From assembly GCA_023443925.1 (NCBI GenBank), contig JAEZSL010000395.1, forward strand, positions 1 through 6,813: 6,813 nt of DNA. Reading direction: 5' to 3'. Position numbers and translations under genes: made by a program. The notes below the pieces were generated by a model. That model saw only the letters and a list, made by a program, of their open reading frames with translations. It did no database searches and was not told the origin of the DNA. Shown piece after piece: positions 5,869 through 6,813 of this stretch (position 1 is its first letter; every line of letters begins with the position of its first letter). The stretch comes from Bacillota bacterium. Its GTDB lineage: Bacteria; Bacillota_A; Clostridia; Lachnospirales; Lachnospiraceae.

Positions 5869-6423
5869 CTATTTTAGTTCAATAAATACATGTTTATTTG
5901 ATTTATATTCTTTTACTTTATATATTTGAAATCTGGTATCAGCCAGATATTCAAAATCCGTATCCAGTGATGCCTCCACAATGATCATCGTGTCACAGTA
6001 TATAATATCAGAATTTTGCAGAGCTTCCAACACTTTTTGCTCCCATCCCTGATTATATGGAGGATCCATAAAAATGACATCAAAAACTTTACCTTGTAAT
6101 TCTAAAGCCCGAACAGCCGATACGGCATCCATGATAATAACCTGAGCTCCTTCTTTAAGGCTGGTATTATGTAAGTTATATTTGATACATTCCGCAGCAG
6201 CTTTTGAATTTTCTACAAAGACGGCAGATTTTGCCCCTCTGCTTAATGCTTCAATGCCGATTGCGCCGCTTCCGCTGAACAAGTCAAGAAAATCACAGTC
6301 AGCTAGTACCTGATTTATCATATTAAATAAAGTTTCTTTTATTCTATCCGTAGTCGGCCTGGTATCCAGTCCTTCGATGGTCTTTAGTTGTAATCTTTTG
6401 GCTTTACCTGCAATAACTCTCAT
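5869..6423 (-). CDS. rsmD: 16S rRNA (guanine(966)-N2)-methyltransferase RsmD
   Basis: RsmD uses S-adenosylmethionine to methylate N2 of G966 in 16S rRNA, acting on 30S particles in the cytoplasm. The 184-residue length is normal. Diagnostic segments are in order: MRVIAGKAKRLQL at the N-terminus, TRPTTDRIKETLFN (21-34), the SAM-binding motif DLFSGSGAIGIEALSRGA (47-64), an acidic residue at the end of strand 2 (VFVEN, E71), and the catalytic motif DPPY (120-123) typical of amino methyltransferases. The ATG at 6423 is supported by GTGGAG 6 nt upstream. It is the first gene of the rsmD–coaD–coiled-coil operon, driven by the strong promoter at 6500-6527. It is the equivalent of Bacillus ylbH. Confidence 0.95.
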   Translation of the reverse strand: MRVIAGKAKRLQLKTIEGLDTRPTTDRIKETLFNMINQVLADCDFLDLFSGSGAIGIEALSRGAKSAVFVENSKAAAECIKYNLHNTSLKEGAQVIIMDAVSAVRALELQGKVFDVIFMDPPYNQGWEQKVLEALQNSDIIYCDTMIIVEASLDTDFEYLADTRFQIYKVKEYKSNKHVFIELK

Positions 6424-6499
6424 TGTTTACTCCACTTTTAATTTCATACATGAATCCTGATACGGAAAAAATCAGAAAACTCTAAAAATATCTATTAAT

Positions 6500-6527
6500 A
6501 TTGTATAATATAAAATAGTTTTGTCAA
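6500..6527 (-). promoter_or_regulatory. Strong sigma-A promoter of the rsmD operon
   Basis: On the minus strand a perfect TTGACA (6522-6527) is separated by 16 bp from TACAAT (6500-6505). Transcription would start near 6493 and give a leader of about 70 nt before rsmD. This is the best vegetative promoter in the window. Confidence 0.75.
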
Positions 6528-6546
6528 CTTGTTTTTCGCTTATTAG

Positions 6547-6595
6547 AGCATTTGTACTAGTAACTGCCCGCTTTTTTACAAATAATACAGATGCT
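6547..6595. repeat. Imperfect inverted repeat between two promoters
   Basis: AGCATTTGTA (6547-6556) and TACAGATGCT (6586-6595) are complementary at 9 of 10 positions around a 29-nt centre. A second TACAAA (6577-6582) can pair alternatively with TTTGTA (6551-6556). No T-tract follows the outer stem in the rsmD direction. It lies downstream of the distal promoter (6641-6669) and upstream of the proximal one, so it could be an RNA structure or an operator. Confidence 0.35.
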
Positions 6596-6640
6596 TTATA
6601 AATAAAAAACTTCTAAAACTATCCATCTTTATATCCAAAT

Positions 6641-6669
6641 ATTGTACTCCAAATAGCCATATAATTCAA
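6641..6669 (-). promoter_or_regulatory. Second sigma-A-like promoter facing rsmD
   Basis: On the minus strand TTGAAT (6664-6669, 4/6) is followed after exactly 17 bp by TACAAT (6641-6646, 5/6). Transcription would start near 6634, producing either a longer rsmD operon mRNA or a small RNA containing the inverted repeat at 6547-6595. Directly downstream is a 16-codon ATG frame with no convincing ribosome binding site. Confidence 0.45.
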
Positions 6670-6749
6670 CTGATAATTCCTGACAACAGCGGTGAGGAGT
6701 AAAATTAATTAAACTTACTATTGATAAACCTATAACTCTCAAAAATCAG

Positions 6750-6758
6750 GTATCCACA
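6750..6758 (+). promoter_or_regulatory. DnaA-box-like site (GTATCCACA)
   Basis: This differs from the consensus TTATCCACA at one position. It has the same orientation as the perfect site 31 bp further on. A single such site would be unremarkable. Confidence 0.35.
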
Positions 6759-6780
6759 AATTTCAGACGAAGGGATTAAG

Positions 6781-6789
6781 TTATCCACA
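6781..6789 (+). promoter_or_regulatory. Perfect DnaA box (TTATCCACA)
   Basis: This is an exact match to the bacterial DnaA box consensus, lying 24 bp inside the right edge. With the near-match at 6750 it could be part of a DnaA binding cluster that continues outside the window. Confidence 0.5.
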
Positions 6790-6813
6790 TTACACTTCCA
6801 GAATTCTCCTTTT

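Larger units (their letters stand above)
6424..6813. other. 390-bp non-coding region upstream of rsmD
   Basis: No gene is supported. The region holds two sigma-A-like promoters facing rsmD, an inverted repeat between them and two DnaA-box-like sites near the right edge. A short inverted repeat, CTGAT/ATCAG, lies in the rsmD leader (about 6454-6472). On the minus strand a 35-codon open stretch (6705-6812) touches the edge, but it has no recognisable protein features and contains the DnaA-like sites. Confidence 0.55.

Noticed and set aside
6692..6699. GTGAGGAG as a plus-strand ribosome binding site at the right end
   Set aside because: No start codon with an open frame follows; the nearest TTG frame ends after four codons.
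6705..6812. Minus-strand open frame of 35 codons touching the right edge, possibly the C-terminus of an upstream gene
   Set aside because: It is short, shows no protein-like pattern I recognise, and coincides with DnaA-box-like sequence. The 390-bp region looks intergenic.

Overview
The window looks like a chromosomal segment from an AT-rich, spore-forming member of the Clostridia, most likely a Lachnospiraceae-type organism. The reasons are the low GC content, strong AGGAGG-type ribosome binding sites, a YlbJ-family sporulation membrane protein, an M3-family oligoendopeptidase F, and the neighbourhood rsmD–coaD–coiled-coil protein–ylbJ. This resembles the ylbH (rsmD)–ylbI (coaD)–ylbJ neighbourhood of Bacillus. 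I see no mobile element, CRISPR array, tRNA or rRNA.

Layout, left to right. Positions 1-845 (minus) hold the N-terminal part of a lipoprotein with propeller-like repeats; the gene runs off the left edge. Positions 846-1310 are non-coding apart from one possible 9-codon micro-ORF. They contain two candidate minus-strand promoters, four tandem 18-20 bp repeats with inverted relatives beside them, and the terminator of the next gene. pepF (1311-3116, minus) is a single-gene unit with an extended -10 promoter and a leader of about 120 nt. The 307-bp spacer 3117-3423 is divergent and also carries the start signals of ylbJ (3424-4467, plus). ylbJ converges on a three-gene minus-strand operon: rsmD (5869-6423), coaD (5254-5745, TTG start) and a SepIVA/DivIVA-like coiled-coil protein (4605-5252). 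A 35-37 bp tandem repeat fills the gap between the convergent genes and includes both stop codons. The right end (6424-6813) is non-coding, with two good sigma-A-type promoters facing rsmD, an inverted repeat between them, and two DnaA-box-like sites at the edge.

Functionally, rsmD (16S rRNA m2G966 methylation) and coaD (the penultimate step of coenzyme A synthesis) are housekeeping genes. Translation of the coiled-coil gene is probably coupled to coaD: 1 nt separates stop and start, and its Shine-Dalgarno lies inside coaD. ylbJ is expected to act in the mother cell during sporulation. pepF degrades peptides in the cytoplasm.

The core genes are ordinary. The points most worth a second look are the tandem repeat joining the two convergent stop codons, the 18-bp repeat array with inverted copies before the lipoprotein gene, the poorly characterised coiled-coil protein beside coaD, and a perfect AGGAGG placed before an in-frame AUA codon upstream of the pepF ATG. 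All assignments come from reading the sequence by eye and from remembered family motifs; no search was run.
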